Positions 15,523 through 23,808 of a stretch of DNA of 64,000 bases are shown here, in pieces. This DNA is from Luteococcus japonicus (GTDB lineage: Bacteria; Actinomycetota; Actinomycetes; Propionibacteriales; Propionibacteriaceae). A program made the position numbers and the translations under genes. The stretch spans positions 868,001 through 932,000 of the forward strand of contig NZ_RKHG01000001.1 of the NCBI RefSeq assembly GCF_003752415.1, given 5' to 3'. The notes below the pieces were generated by a model. The model was not told the origin of the DNA and did not search any database. It worked only from the letters and a program-made list of their open reading frames with translations. Each line of letters opens with the position of its first letter. Within the stretch, counting starts at the first letter, position 1.

Positions 15523-16200
15523 TCATCCCCAAGGATTCAGCCCGTGGTCGAGACTCACGACGCGTGTTCCGGCGGCAAGATCAGTCAGGCTGCGTGACTG
15601 CGGATCCCACAGCGGCCACAGCACACACACCAGCCAGCCGAGACAGGTGGGTGCCAGCAGGCGGAGCACCAGACTGCGACGCAGGGCGCGGTGCCAGACG
15701 AGCCCCCTGGGGCCCTCGAGGTCCACCGGCGCAGAGGCGCTCACCACGCGCAGGTCGTTGCGCGCGTGGCCGACGGTCGCTCCTCGCCAGACGAGGCAGA
15801 TCATGTCGTAGGCGACGCGCAGCACCACTCCGGGGATGGCCGTCACCAGCCACATCTGCACCAGTCCGTAGTCCCACCACTGCAGGGGCCCGGGGATCCC
15901 CCCGTCGGTGAGGATGGAGACGCGCAGGATGCCGACCAACTCGATCAGGAAGGGCTCGTGGAAGCGGCCCAGAACCATCAGGGAGGCGAACCAGAGCAGC
16001 GCGGCGTCCAGCAGGTAGCCGCGGGCTCGCTCCCACCAGCCGGCGGTGCGCGCCGAGACCCCGGCCGTGGCGGTGGGCACTGCCGCCCCGGCGGTGGTCA
16101 GCGACGTCCACGACGCGCCGTCCCACCAGCGCAGCGGCGCCTGCCGGCTGGGATCGGGGTACCAGCCGGCGACGGGTGCCGCCAGAGCGTGTTGCGTCAC
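15523..16200 (-). CDS. DUF2510-RDD membrane protein
   Basis: 225 residues. A short DUF2510 motif at the N-terminus (GWYPDPSRQAPLRWWDGASWT, residues about 12-32) is followed by an RDD domain with RARGYLLDAALL, three or so membrane segments, and a C-terminal segment with LTDLAAGTRVV. The ATG overlaps the stop of a homologous upstream gene by 4 bp. The pair probably arose by duplication. Function unknown; some RDD proteins are ion transporters or sortase-like helpers. Confidence 0.82.
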   Translation of the reverse strand: MTQHALAAPVAGWYPDPSRQAPLRWWDGASWTSLTTAGAAVPTATAGVSARTAGWWERARGYLLDAALLWFASLMVLGRFHEPFLIELVGILRVSILTDGGIPGPLQWWDYGLVQMWLVTAIPGVVLRVAYDMICLVWRGATVGHARNDLRVVSASAPVDLEGPRGLVWHRALRRSLVLRLLAPTCLGWLVCVLWPLWDPQSRSLTDLAAGTRVVSLDHGLNPWG

Positions 16201-17027
16201 CTGCTGCGGACCACCTGGGTACGGCCGGCCATGTCATGGAGCGTCTGGCGCTTCTTGGTCCACAAGGGCAACAGGTAGTTCACCAGGGCCACCAGAGGAA
16301 TCAGGCTCAACATGCTGAACATTCCGGCCCGTGCGAGTGCACGCCCCCAGGCCAACGGCCTGGGTGCGCGGCCTTCGTCGACCGGGACCACGCGGATCCC
16401 CAACAGCTTCTGGCCCAGCGTCGCGCCCAGGAAGCGCCACAGGAGCAGCAGGTAGGCCAGGGTGACGGCGAAGCTGATCAGCTGCAGACCCTGGCTGGGG
16501 CCGGTGAGCCCGTAGCGTTCCACCATCTCCGGGCCCGACACCTGCGTGGTGTTGCCGGACTGGGCCTCCGCGATGATGTCTTGCATCATCTGCTGGGAGC
16601 CGTGCCACAGGCGGCTCACGAAATTCCATCCGAGCAGGGCGGAGACCGCGCTGATCAGGAAGGAATCGATGATCCAGGCAACCGCTCGGCGCCCCCAGCC
16701 GGACAGCGGGACACCGTCGGCGGTCTGCGCGGCGGGCCCGGCGGGCGCCTGCCACGGCTGGGCGGGCTGCCCGGGCATCGGTGCTGCGCCCTGGTAGGGG
16801 CCGTAGCCCTGCTGGGGCATCTGCTGCTGGGGCATCCGCTGCTGGGGCATGGCGACGGGTGCCTGCGTCGGCGCCGCCGCCCACGGGTCCGCGGGCGGAG
16901 CCGGAGCCATCGGGGCCACCTGCGCGGGACGGGTGTTGTGCGTCCAGCGTTCACCGTCCCAGTAGCGCTCGCGGGTGGCGTCTGCGGGGTCCGGGTACCA
17001 GTCCATCGGAGGGTTGCTCGAAGTCAC
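16197..17027 (-). CDS. DUF2510-RDD membrane protein with Gln/Pro-rich linker
   Basis: 276 residues. DUF2510 motif DWYPDPADATRERYWDGERW at 9-28, a Pro/Gln/Met-rich low-complexity linker (about 40-105, repeated MPQQ units), then an RDD domain (GWGRRAVAWIIDSFL and GATLGQKLLGIRVVPV, ending TLHDMAGRTQVV). Paralogue of the next gene, with a 4-bp overlap. A GTG start is used. Confidence 0.85.
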   Translation of the reverse strand: MTSSNPPMDWYPDPADATRERYWDGERWTHNTRPAQVAPMAPAPPADPWAAAPTQAPVAMPQQRMPQQQMPQQGYGPYQGAAPMPGQPAQPWQAPAGPAAQTADGVPLSGWGRRAVAWIIDSFLISAVSALLGWNFVSRLWHGSQQMMQDIIAEAQSGNTTQVSGPEMVERYGLTGPSQGLQLISFAVTLAYLLLLWRFLGATLGQKLLGIRVVPVDEGRAPRPLAWGRALARAGMFSMLSLIPLVALVNYLLPLWTKKRQTLHDMAGRTQVVRSR

Positions 17028-17039
17028 CCCTCCAATATG

Positions 17040-18425
17040 TCATGCGGCGCCAGCGGAAGCATTGCGGACGTGGCCGATCCGTGCCGCGGCAAGCAGACCC
17101 GCCAGGCAGGCCAGGGCGGCCGCGGTGAAGAGCCAGCCGAAGGTGTGGTTGCCCGCGGCACTGCCGTGCAGGCTGTGGAAGATGGTGCCGGCCACCGCTC
17201 CGGTCATCGCATTGCCGAGGCCCTCGGCCGTCTGCAGCGAGGAGGTGTTGCGCCCCAGTTGCCCCGGCTCGGACAGTGCCATCACAGCCAGTGAGCCGCT
17301 GGCGATGGCCAGTCCCATGCCGAAGCCGCCGACGGTCCAGCCAACGGCCGCGAGCAGCAGGGTGCCCCGCGGATGCCACGAGGAGAGGGCGATGGCCACC
17401 AACCCGAAGGCGGTGCAGGCCACGCCCAGCTGGATGATCTGGTCTCGTCGCAGCCCGAACCAGGGGCGCGACTGCACCCAGGAGCCGACGGTCCAGCCCA
17501 GCGAACCGATCGTCAGCGCCAGACCGGCCCGGAAGAGCGACATGCCGCGCAGCTCCACCATGCTCAACGGTAGGAAGGACTCGGCGGCGAAGAAGGCACC
17601 CGCCTGGCAGGCACGGGACCAGACGACCGCGCTCAGGCCGCGTCCCACCCGCAGGAAGCCCGGCGGCATCAGCCGTGGCACGGCCACCAGCAGTCCGGCC
17701 AGCGCCGCCGCTCCCAGGGCCGCACCGCGCCAGTCCAGCATCTGCCCGGCGCCCTGCAATGCGGCGACGCAGGCCGCGGCGACGGCCGCTGCCCAGAGCG
17801 GCACCGGATCGGCACCCTCGTGGTCCGGCTCATGACTGCGCTGCAGGGCCATCAGGGGCCGGGCCGCCAGTGCCGAGGCGGCCAACAGCAGTGGCACCAG
17901 GCTCCAGAAGACCCAGTGCCAGCCCCAGTGGCGGGTGATCGCGGCGGAGATGGGCGGCCCGAGGAAGGCGGGCATCACCCAGCAGAAGCTGAAGGCGGTC
18001 ATGATGGAGGCGCGCTCGTGCTCGTCAAAGGCATGGGCGACCACCACCATCAGACAGAGGTTCATCGCTCCGCCTCCCACGCCCTGGAGGAAGCGGGCCA
18101 GGACGAGCACCAGCATCGACGGCGCGGCGCCCGCGAGCAGCAGACCCACGAGGAAGAGTGCCGTGCCGATGGCCAGGGGTTTCACCGGCCCGACCCGGTC
18201 CGCCAGACGCCCCGCCAGCGCTGTGGAGAAGACCATGCCGAGCACGAAGAGGGTGAAGGCCCACGCGTACAGGCCGAGGCTGCCCAGCTCCTTGGCTGCC
18301 TGCGGCATCGCGGTCGCGACGGCGACCGACTCGAAGGCGACGCACACGATGCCGGCCAACAGGCCGACGGTCAGGGCCCGTCGGCCACCGCGCAACTCGT
18401 CGGAAGTCATCGCGCCGGAACTCAT
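17040..18425 (-). CDS. MFS transporter, probable drug exporter
   Basis: 461 residues with about 14 membrane segments. The signature between helices 2 and 3, AGRLADRVGPVKPLAIG, is of the major facilitator type. Resembles the 14-helix DHA2 exporters. The start at 18425 overlaps the GNAT gene stop (ATGA), so the two form an operon. Substrate not predictable. Confidence 0.88.
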   Translation of the reverse strand: MSSGAMTSDELRGGRRALTVGLLAGIVCVAFESVAVATAMPQAAKELGSLGLYAWAFTLFVLGMVFSTALAGRLADRVGPVKPLAIGTALFLVGLLLAGAAPSMLVLVLARFLQGVGGGAMNLCLMVVVAHAFDEHERASIMTAFSFCWVMPAFLGPPISAAITRHWGWHWVFWSLVPLLLAASALAARPLMALQRSHEPDHEGADPVPLWAAAVAAACVAALQGAGQMLDWRGAALGAAALAGLLVAVPRLMPPGFLRVGRGLSAVVWSRACQAGAFFAAESFLPLSMVELRGMSLFRAGLALTIGSLGWTVGSWVQSRPWFGLRRDQIIQLGVACTAFGLVAIALSSWHPRGTLLLAAVGWTVGGFGMGLAIASGSLAVMALSEPGQLGRNTSSLQTAEGLGNAMTGAVAGTIFHSLHGSAAGNHTFGWLFTAAALACLAGLLAAARIGHVRNASAGAA

Positions 18426-18850
18426 CGCAGCTGGCAGATCCCGTGGGCACGCACGGTGCCATCGGGCATGGTCTCGTCGTGGGTGGGGTCGAAGCCGTGG
18501 TCGTGGAGGAAGGCTGCGCCCTCCTGCCCGGTGGCGAAACTGGTAATGCTGATGGCCTTGAGTCTTCGGGCACGTTCCTCCAGGACCGTCCACAGCCGCT
18601 CACCAAGGCCGAAGTGGCGCACCACCCGGTCCACCAGGATCCATGCCTGAACGGTGCCCTGCTGGCCGGCGACGGGCCGCAACCAGGCCATCCCGACGGG
18701 ATTGCCGTCCCGCCCGTCGAGGATCCAGTACTCGGTGGCGGGATCGTCGGTGAGCATCCCCCACTGCGCCAGGACCGGGTCATCGGCGCCCGTACGGCGG
18801 ATGTCGGGCTCCCGGGGCGTGTCCCGTCGAAGGGTGCTGAACAGTGCCAT
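18422..18850 (-). CDS. GNAT-family acetyltransferase
   Basis: 142 residues. The GNAT fold is suggested by the strand pattern EYWILDGRDGNPVGMAWL, GTVQAWILVDRVVRHFGLG and the C-terminal GAAFLHDHGFDP. The acetyl-CoA loop is degenerate (VRHFGLGERLW in place of QxxGxG/A), so activity is uncertain. Leaderless start: TAGGGT (minus strand, 18858-18863) ends 7 bases before the ATG. Translationally coupled to the MFS gene; an exporter paired with an acetyltransferase hints at resistance. Confidence 0.75.
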   Translation of the reverse strand: MALFSTLRRDTPREPDIRRTGADDPVLAQWGMLTDDPATEYWILDGRDGNPVGMAWLRPVAGQQGTVQAWILVDRVVRHFGLGERLWTVLEERARRLKAISITSFATGQEGAAFLHDHGFDPTHDETMPDGTVRAHGICQLR

Positions 18851-18895
18851 GCAGCAGACCCTAGCGTCTGCCACCGACAGCCTAGGATGGGGCGC

Positions 18896-19162
18896 ATGAG
18901 TCAACAGCTGGCACCCGGTTCCCAGACGGTCATAGACGAGCGCACCCAGGACATGGAGGCGGGCGACCAGGAGCGCTTCAGCCACTACGTCCCCAAGGCC
19001 AAGCTCACCGAGGCCATGGTGATGGGCACTCCCGTCGTGGCGCTGTGCGGCAAGGTCTGGGTACCCAGCCGCAATCCCGAGAAGTTCCCGGTCTGCCCCG
19101 ACTGCAAGGAGATCTGGGAGAGCCTCAACGACAAGGGCGGTCCCAAGGATCCCGACGCCTGA
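18896..19162 (+). CDS. DUF3039 family protein
   Basis: 88 residues. The C-terminal half ALCGKVWVPSRNPEKFPVCP with CPDCKEIWESL holds a probable zinc-binding CX(n)CxxC and is diagnostic of DUF3039, an actinobacterial family of unknown role. TAGGAT at 18883-18888, 7 bases before the ATG, indicates leaderless expression. Divergent from the GNAT gene. Confidence 0.88.
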   Translation: MSQQLAPGSQTVIDERTQDMEAGDQERFSHYVPKAKLTEAMVMGTPVVALCGKVWVPSRNPEKFPVCPDCKEIWESLNDKGGPKDPDA

Positions 19163-19191
19163 TCGGCCCAGAAGGCGTGGCCGGGGTGGGC

Positions 19192-19560
19192 TCAGCTCGT
19201 CGCCGACACCAGCTGGGCCCACCCGTCGACGGACTTCTCGTCACCGGTGACGGTGAGCCGGAGGCTCTGACCGGCCACCTCCGCCAGGGCGGCCTGCTCG
19301 ATGCTGCCCGGGCAGCTGACCACCACGCCCTCGGTCTGGTTGCCGCTGGCCTGTTCGACGGTCAGCTTTCCCTTGCCGGTGCAGTTGGCCCGCAGCACGT
19401 GCCGACCGGCCGTGCGCGGCGTCCAGGTACCGCTGGCATGGCCGTAGGTGTGCACGGTCAGCACGGCGTCGCGCTGCTCCACCAGCGGCTGCGCCGGACG
19501 CAGACAGCCCGAGCACAGGGTGAGCACCAGTAGCGGAAGCAGCACGCGTCGCGACGTCAT
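19192..19560 (-). CDS. Small secreted lipoprotein
   Basis: 122 residues. Signal peptide with lipobox TLCSGC (Cys19), then a beta-rich mature part with two more cysteines (RANCTGKG, VVSCPGS), probably a disulfide. No domain recognised. Its predicted -10 TAGGTT (minus strand, 19567-19572), 6 bases before the ATG, straddles the inferred IS boundary at 19569, so the mobile element may have altered its expression. Confidence 0.7.
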   Translation of the reverse strand: MTSRRVLLPLLVLTLCSGCLRPAQPLVEQRDAVLTVHTYGHASGTWTPRTAGRHVLRANCTGKGKLTVEQASGNQTEGVVVSCPGSIEQAALAEVAGQSLRLTVTGDEKSVDGWAQLVSATS

Positions 19561-19700
19561 GCCCCCAACCTAGACGGTATGGGTGACCCCGATTCAGGGG
19601 TGAGAGCTCTGGCAGGCCGGGGCCTCGCCGCGCAACGATTCGTGGGTTGCCGGACAGGGTGGGCCTGTCTGGCCTTTCCGACATACGTGGGAGGCCCCGG

Positions 19701-20783
19701 TTGTTTACCGAGCGTACGAGTGTTGGTCTGGATGTGCATGCCCGCTCCGTGGTGGCGCATGCGATGGACGTCCAGACCGGCGAGATCTTCAAAGCCCGAC
19801 TCTGCCCCGACCCTGTGGAAGTGACGGCCTGGATCAAGGCCCTGCCCGGCCCGGCCGCGGCGATCTATGAGGCTGGCCCGACCGGTTACGGTCTGGCCCG
19901 GACCCTGCTGGGCAATGACATCCGAACGGTGGTCGCCGCGCCGTCCAAGCTCCAGAGGCCAGCCGGATCGAGGGTGAAGACTGATGCGATCGACGCTGAA
20001 CACCTCTCGATGCTGCTCCGGCTGGACGCGTTCACTGCGGTCGCGGTTCCTGATGAGCTGACCGAGGCTGCTCGTGACCTGGTGAGGACCCGCGAGGACT
20101 GCCGTAGTGACTTGATGCGTGCCAGGCATCGGTTGTCGAAGCTGCTGCTGCGTCACGGGATCGTCTATTCGGGCGGGCAGACCTGGAGCAACGCGCATGA
20201 CGCCTGGCTCAAACGCCAGCACTTCGACTCGCCCTTGGTCCAGGCCGCCTTCGATGAGGCCTACGACAGTGTTGTCACGATCACGGCGCGCCGTGATCGT
20301 CTCGACGAGCGCATCACCGCCATGGCTGCCGACAGTCCTTGGACCAACACCATCCACCGGCTCGGCTGTCTGCGGGGGATCTCGACGCTGACAGGGTTCG
20401 GTCTGGCGGTCGAGATCGGCGACTGGACCCGGTTCACCGGGAACTCCATCGGATCTTTCGTCGGCCTCGTCCCGTCCGAGAACTCATCCGGCCAGTCACG
20501 CTCACTCGGTCCGATCACGAAGACCGGCAACGGTCATGCCCGGCGGCTGCTGGTCGAGGCCGCTTGGCACCACCAGCACCGCTACGTTCCCGGCAAGACG
20601 ATCCGTGACCGTTGGGATCTTGCGTCCCCGGCTGCCCGGGCCCGCGGTGACCTGGGCAACCGGCGGTTGAACCATCGCTGGAACCAGTTCAAAGCCCGCA
20701 AGAAGGCCAACAACATCGCCAACGCCGCGATCGCCCGCGAACTCGCCGGGTGGTGCTGGTCCCTCGCCGTCCTCGACGACTGA
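19701..20783 (+). CDS. IS110-family transposase, copy 1
   Basis: 360 residues from TTG at 19701, chosen because GGGAGG lies 8 bases upstream; an in-frame TTG at 19647 is less likely. N-terminal DEDD RuvC-like domain (SVGLDVHARSVVAHAMD, then YEAGPTGYG and KTDAIDAEHL) and C-terminal Transposase_20 domain with LRGISTLTGFGLAVEIGDW, FVGLVPSENSSG and GHARRLLVEAAW (catalytic Ser region). IS110 enzymes are RNA-guided recombinases using a bridge/seek RNA. The identical second copy lies on the opposite strand. Confidence 0.93.
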   Translation: MFTERTSVGLDVHARSVVAHAMDVQTGEIFKARLCPDPVEVTAWIKALPGPAAAIYEAGPTGYGLARTLLGNDIRTVVAAPSKLQRPAGSRVKTDAIDAEHLSMLLRLDAFTAVAVPDELTEAARDLVRTREDCRSDLMRARHRLSKLLLRHGIVYSGGQTWSNAHDAWLKRQHFDSPLVQAAFDEAYDSVVTITARRDRLDERITAMAADSPWTNTIHRLGCLRGISTLTGFGLAVEIGDWTRFTGNSIGSFVGLVPSENSSGQSRSLGPITKTGNGHARRLLVEAAWHHQHRYVPGKTIRDRWDLASPAARARGDLGNRRLNHRWNQFKARKKANNIANAAIARELAGWCWSLAVLDD

Positions 20784-21020
20784 CGTCGAGGCCCACAAAC
20801 TTGACCTGAAGACCGGCCGGTCATGGGGTGACGCAGCGACCGGAACGACCCGCGAAACACCTATGAGCAGCCGCCCTGACCGGCGGCGACGCTCGATCCT
20901 AGACACGCGTGACGTTCCGAGCCGAAAGCACCGTCCTGCGGTAACCAACCCGCGAATATCAGACTGACATCGCCGTCGTATAGACACGCGAAACCCCTGA
21001 CCACATCCACTTCAGGTCAA
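20784..21020 (+). ncRNA. Candidate bridge/seek RNA region of IS110 copy 1
   Basis: About 240 noncoding bases after the transposase. The 11-bp inverted pair TTGACCTGAAG (20801-20811) and CTTCAGGTCAA (21010-21020) encloses it. Inside are repeated short segments (CCCGCGAAACACCT near 20848 and ACGCGAAACCCCT near 20985; TAGACACGCG twice). IS110/IS1111 elements encode their guide RNA in one noncoding end, and this is the longer end here. The 5' end (19569-19700) also has hairpins and cannot be excluded. Confidence 0.4.
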
Positions 21021-21094
21021 CACAGGAGAGGCGCCGCCAGGCATCCAGCCCGGCGGCGCCTCGTCCTGCCCTCTTGACAAAACCCACACCCATA

Positions 21095-22126
21095 TCAGGT
21101 GTTTGAGGTCATCACGTTCATGACGCGGGCTGGGGTGCGGGTGGCTGGTGGCTGGTTCCCGCAGGCGGTGTGGGTCCGATGGTAGTTGTAGTGGACGTTC
21201 CAGACCTTGATGGCTGCGCTGCGTTGGGCGTCTGAGGTGAACGGTCGGGCGTAGAGGAATTCCTCGGCCAGGATCCGGTTGTAGCGTTCGACCTTGCCGT
21301 TGTGTCGGGGGGTGTAGGCCCGGATGTACTGGTGCTTCGCGACGTGGCCGGTGATGGAGCGTTCGAAGGCGTGGGCCTTGTAGCAGGGCCCGTTGTCGGT
21401 GACCAGCCGGGTGATCCGGCCGATTCCGTGGAGCGAGAACCAGGCGCGGGCGCGGGCCCAGAACCCGATCACGGTGGTGGCTTTCTCGTCGGGCAGGGCT
21501 TCGGTGTAGGCCAGCCTGCTGAACCCGTCGATGGCCGAGTGGAAGTAGGTGTAACCCACCTTCTGGCCCTTCTTCGCGCGGTTCGCTTGGCGTGCTTGGT
21601 CGGAGTCGCGGCCGTGGATGCGCCAGCCGCCGCCGTCGGGGATCTTGCCCGCCTTCTTCACATCCATGTGGATCATGTGGCCGGGGTAGCGGGCCGTGAT
21701 CTTCTGGGGTTCCCGCACGGGTTCGCCGTCGAGGTCGAGGAAGCGACGCCGGTGCAGGTTGTGGAGCCGTAGGTGGCGTTGGATCGTGGAGGTCGAGACC
21801 CGCAAGCCGTGTTTCTCGGCGAGTTCGGTGCTGATCTTGGCCGCGGACCACTTCTTGGCCCGGCGCAGCTTCAGCGCTTCCTCGATCACGTTGTCGGGGG
21901 TTCGGGTGGGGCTGGTGTGTGGGGCGCTGGAGCCGTCCAGCAGCCCTGGGTCGCCGAGGTCGCGGTGCCGGTTGACCCATTTGGAGGCGCAGGCGCGGGA
22001 GATGCCCATCTCCTTCGCGACGTGGGCGATCGGGCGGTGCTGGCAGCGTTCCACGAGCCGGCGGCGGCCCTCCAGGGACAGGGGTGCGTTAGCGTGGGTG
22101 TTCAAGGGCAGGTCTTTCTGACTCAA
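21095..22126 (-). CDS. IS481-family transposase (centre of nested structure)
   Basis: 343 residues. N-terminal helix-turn-helix (LSLEGRRRLVERCQHRP to SRACASKWVNRH), then a DDE domain with Asp in MIHMDVKKAGKI, Asp in LVTDNGPCYKA and Glu in KVERYNRILAEEF. Full length and intact. The stop codon is inside the left inverted arm. Imperfect terminal repeats are visible: GGTGTTTGAGGTCATCACG near 21098 versus GGTGTTGCGGGTCATGACG on the other strand near 22217. The right arm also brings TTGACA-like promoter sequence facing the gene. Confidence 0.93.
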   Translation of the reverse strand: MSQKDLPLNTHANAPLSLEGRRRLVERCQHRPIAHVAKEMGISRACASKWVNRHRDLGDPGLLDGSSAPHTSPTRTPDNVIEEALKLRRAKKWSAAKISTELAEKHGLRVSTSTIQRHLRLHNLHRRRFLDLDGEPVREPQKITARYPGHMIHMDVKKAGKIPDGGGWRIHGRDSDQARQANRAKKGQKVGYTYFHSAIDGFSRLAYTEALPDEKATTVIGFWARARAWFSLHGIGRITRLVTDNGPCYKAHAFERSITGHVAKHQYIRAYTPRHNGKVERYNRILAEEFLYARPFTSDAQRSAAIKVWNVHYNYHRTHTACGNQPPATRTPARVMNVMTSNT

Positions 22127-22295
22127 CGTGATGACGGCTTAGACACCACTCATCCTGTCGAGAGACCTGCCCCCTTCGCATCCCCAGCCGTGTCTACAAC
22201 GTCATGACCCGCAACACCTGATATGGGTGTGGGTTTTGTCAAGAGGGCAGGACGAGGCGCCGCCGGGCTGGATGCCTGGCGGCGCCTCTCCTGTG

Positions 22296-22532
22296 TTGAC
22301 CTGAAGTGGATGTGGTCAGGGGTTTCGCGTGTCTATACGACGGCGATGTCAGTCTGATATTCGCGGGTTGGTTACCGCAGGACGGTGCTTTCGGCTCGGA
22401 ACGTCACGCGTGTCTAGGATCGAGCGTCGCCGCCGGTCAGGGCGGCTGCTCATAGGTGTTTCGCGGGTCGTTCCGGTCGCTGCGTCACCCCATGACCGGC
22501 CGGTCTTCAGGTCAAGTTTGTGGGCCTCGACG
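22296..22532 (-). ncRNA. Candidate bridge/seek RNA region of IS110 copy 2
   Basis: Mirror of 20784-21020, with the same 11-bp closing pair and internal repeats. If a guide RNA is made here it would be identical to that of copy 1, so both copies would share target specificity. Confidence 0.4.
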
Positions 22533-23615
22533 TCAGTCGTCGAGGACGGCGAGGGACCAGCACCACCCGGCGAGTTCGCGGGCGATCGCGGCGTTGGCGA
22601 TGTTGTTGGCCTTCTTGCGGGCTTTGAACTGGTTCCAGCGATGGTTCAACCGCCGGTTGCCCAGGTCACCGCGGGCCCGGGCAGCCGGGGACGCAAGATC
22701 CCAACGGTCACGGATCGTCTTGCCGGGAACGTAGCGGTGCTGGTGGTGCCAAGCGGCCTCGACCAGCAGCCGCCGGGCATGACCGTTGCCGGTCTTCGTG
22801 ATCGGACCGAGTGAGCGTGACTGGCCGGATGAGTTCTCGGACGGGACGAGGCCGACGAAAGATCCGATGGAGTTCCCGGTGAACCGGGTCCAGTCGCCGA
22901 TCTCGACCGCCAGACCGAACCCTGTCAGCGTCGAGATCCCCCGCAGACAGCCGAGCCGGTGGATGGTGTTGGTCCAAGGACTGTCGGCAGCCATGGCGGT
23001 GATGCGCTCGTCGAGACGATCACGGCGCGCCGTGATCGTGACAACACTGTCGTAGGCCTCATCGAAGGCGGCCTGGACCAAGGGCGAGTCGAAGTGCTGG
23101 CGTTTGAGCCAGGCGTCATGCGCGTTGCTCCAGGTCTGCCCGCCCGAATAGACGATCCCGTGACGCAGCAGCAGCTTCGACAACCGATGCCTGGCACGCA
23201 TCAAGTCACTACGGCAGTCCTCGCGGGTCCTCACCAGGTCACGAGCAGCCTCGGTCAGCTCATCAGGAACCGCGACCGCAGTGAACGCGTCCAGCCGGAG
23301 CAGCATCGAGAGGTGTTCAGCGTCGATCGCATCAGTCTTCACCCTCGATCCGGCTGGCCTCTGGAGCTTGGACGGCGCGGCGACCACCGTTCGGATGTCA
23401 TTGCCCAGCAGGGTCCGGGCCAGACCGTAACCGGTCGGGCCAGCCTCATAGATCGCCGCGGCCGGGCCGGGCAGGGCCTTGATCCAGGCCGTCACTTCCA
23501 CAGGGTCGGGGCAGAGTCGGGCTTTGAAGATCTCGCCGGTCTGGACGTCCATCGCATGCGCCACCACGGAGCGGGCATGCACATCCAGACCAACACTCGT
23601 ACGCTCGGTAAACAA
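22533..23615 (-). CDS. IS110-family transposase, copy 2
   Basis: Protein identical to copy 1 over its full length, in opposite orientation and also pointing toward the central IS481. Same TTG start choice with GGGAGG upstream. The complete identity indicates recent duplication or ongoing gene conversion between the arms. Confidence 0.93.
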   Translation of the reverse strand: MFTERTSVGLDVHARSVVAHAMDVQTGEIFKARLCPDPVEVTAWIKALPGPAAAIYEAGPTGYGLARTLLGNDIRTVVAAPSKLQRPAGSRVKTDAIDAEHLSMLLRLDAFTAVAVPDELTEAARDLVRTREDCRSDLMRARHRLSKLLLRHGIVYSGGQTWSNAHDAWLKRQHFDSPLVQAAFDEAYDSVVTITARRDRLDERITAMAADSPWTNTIHRLGCLRGISTLTGFGLAVEIGDWTRFTGNSIGSFVGLVPSENSSGQSRSLGPITKTGNGHARRLLVEAAWHHQHRYVPGKTIRDRWDLASPAARARGDLGNRRLNHRWNQFKARKKANNIANAAIARELAGWCWSLAVLDD

Positions 23616-23767
23616 CCGGGGCCTCCCACGTATGTCGGAAAGGCCAGACAGGCCCACCCTGTCCGGCAACCCACGAATCGTTGCGCGGCGAGGCCCCGGC
23701 CTGCCAGAGCTCTCACCCCTGAATCGGGGTCACCCATACCGTCTAGGGGCGGCGCCGCATCGTGGGA

Positions 23768-23805
23768 TCCCACTGGGGTGGTCTTCGGCTGCCACCCCGG
23801 TGGGA
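23768..23805 (-). terminator. Hairpin terminator of the C39-like peptidase gene
   Basis: TCCCACTGGGGTGG (from 23768) pairs with CCACCCCGGTGGGA (to 23805) around a short loop containing CTTCGG. It lies 3 bases past the stop of the minus-strand peptidase gene. Confidence 0.75.
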
Positions 23806-23808
23806 CGC

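Larger units (their letters stand above)
19569..21103 (+). repeat. Left arm of 1,535-bp inverted repeat
   Basis: Begins CCTAGACGGTATGG and ends CATATCAGGTGTT. Holds the IS110 transposase, its noncoding 3' region, a GC hairpin (GGCGCCGCC with GGCGGCGCC near 21030-21060) and the outer end of the IS481. It appears identical to the right arm in every stretch compared. Confidence 0.88.
19569..23747. mobile_element. Nested IS: two inverted IS110 copies around an IS481
   Basis: A 4,179-bp structure. Arms 19569-21103 and 22213-23747 are inverted repeats of 1,535 bp each; positions pair at a constant sum of 43316, and the encoded proteins are identical. Each arm holds an IS110 transposase pointing inward. 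The 1,109-bp centre holds an IS481 transposase. The arms include the end of the IS481, because its stop codon at 21095 lies inside the left arm. This fits two IS110 insertions at equivalent sites in the IS481 inverted ends. The 86 bp at 22127-22212 is IS481 end sequence with no gene. No cargo gene is present. Confidence 0.85.
22213..23747 (-). repeat. Right arm of 1,535-bp inverted repeat
   Basis: Reverse complement of 19569-21103. The boundary to unique sequence is at CTAGG, 23743-23747. Confidence 0.88.

Noticed and set aside
18422-18850. GNAT gene as an inactive remnant
   Set aside because: The acetyl-CoA loop is unusual, but the frame is full length, has its own promoter and is coupled to the exporter gene.
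19569-23747. Composite transposon carrying cargo
   Set aside because: The only gene between the inverted IS110 copies is another transposase, and IS110 elements do not usually form classical composite transposons.
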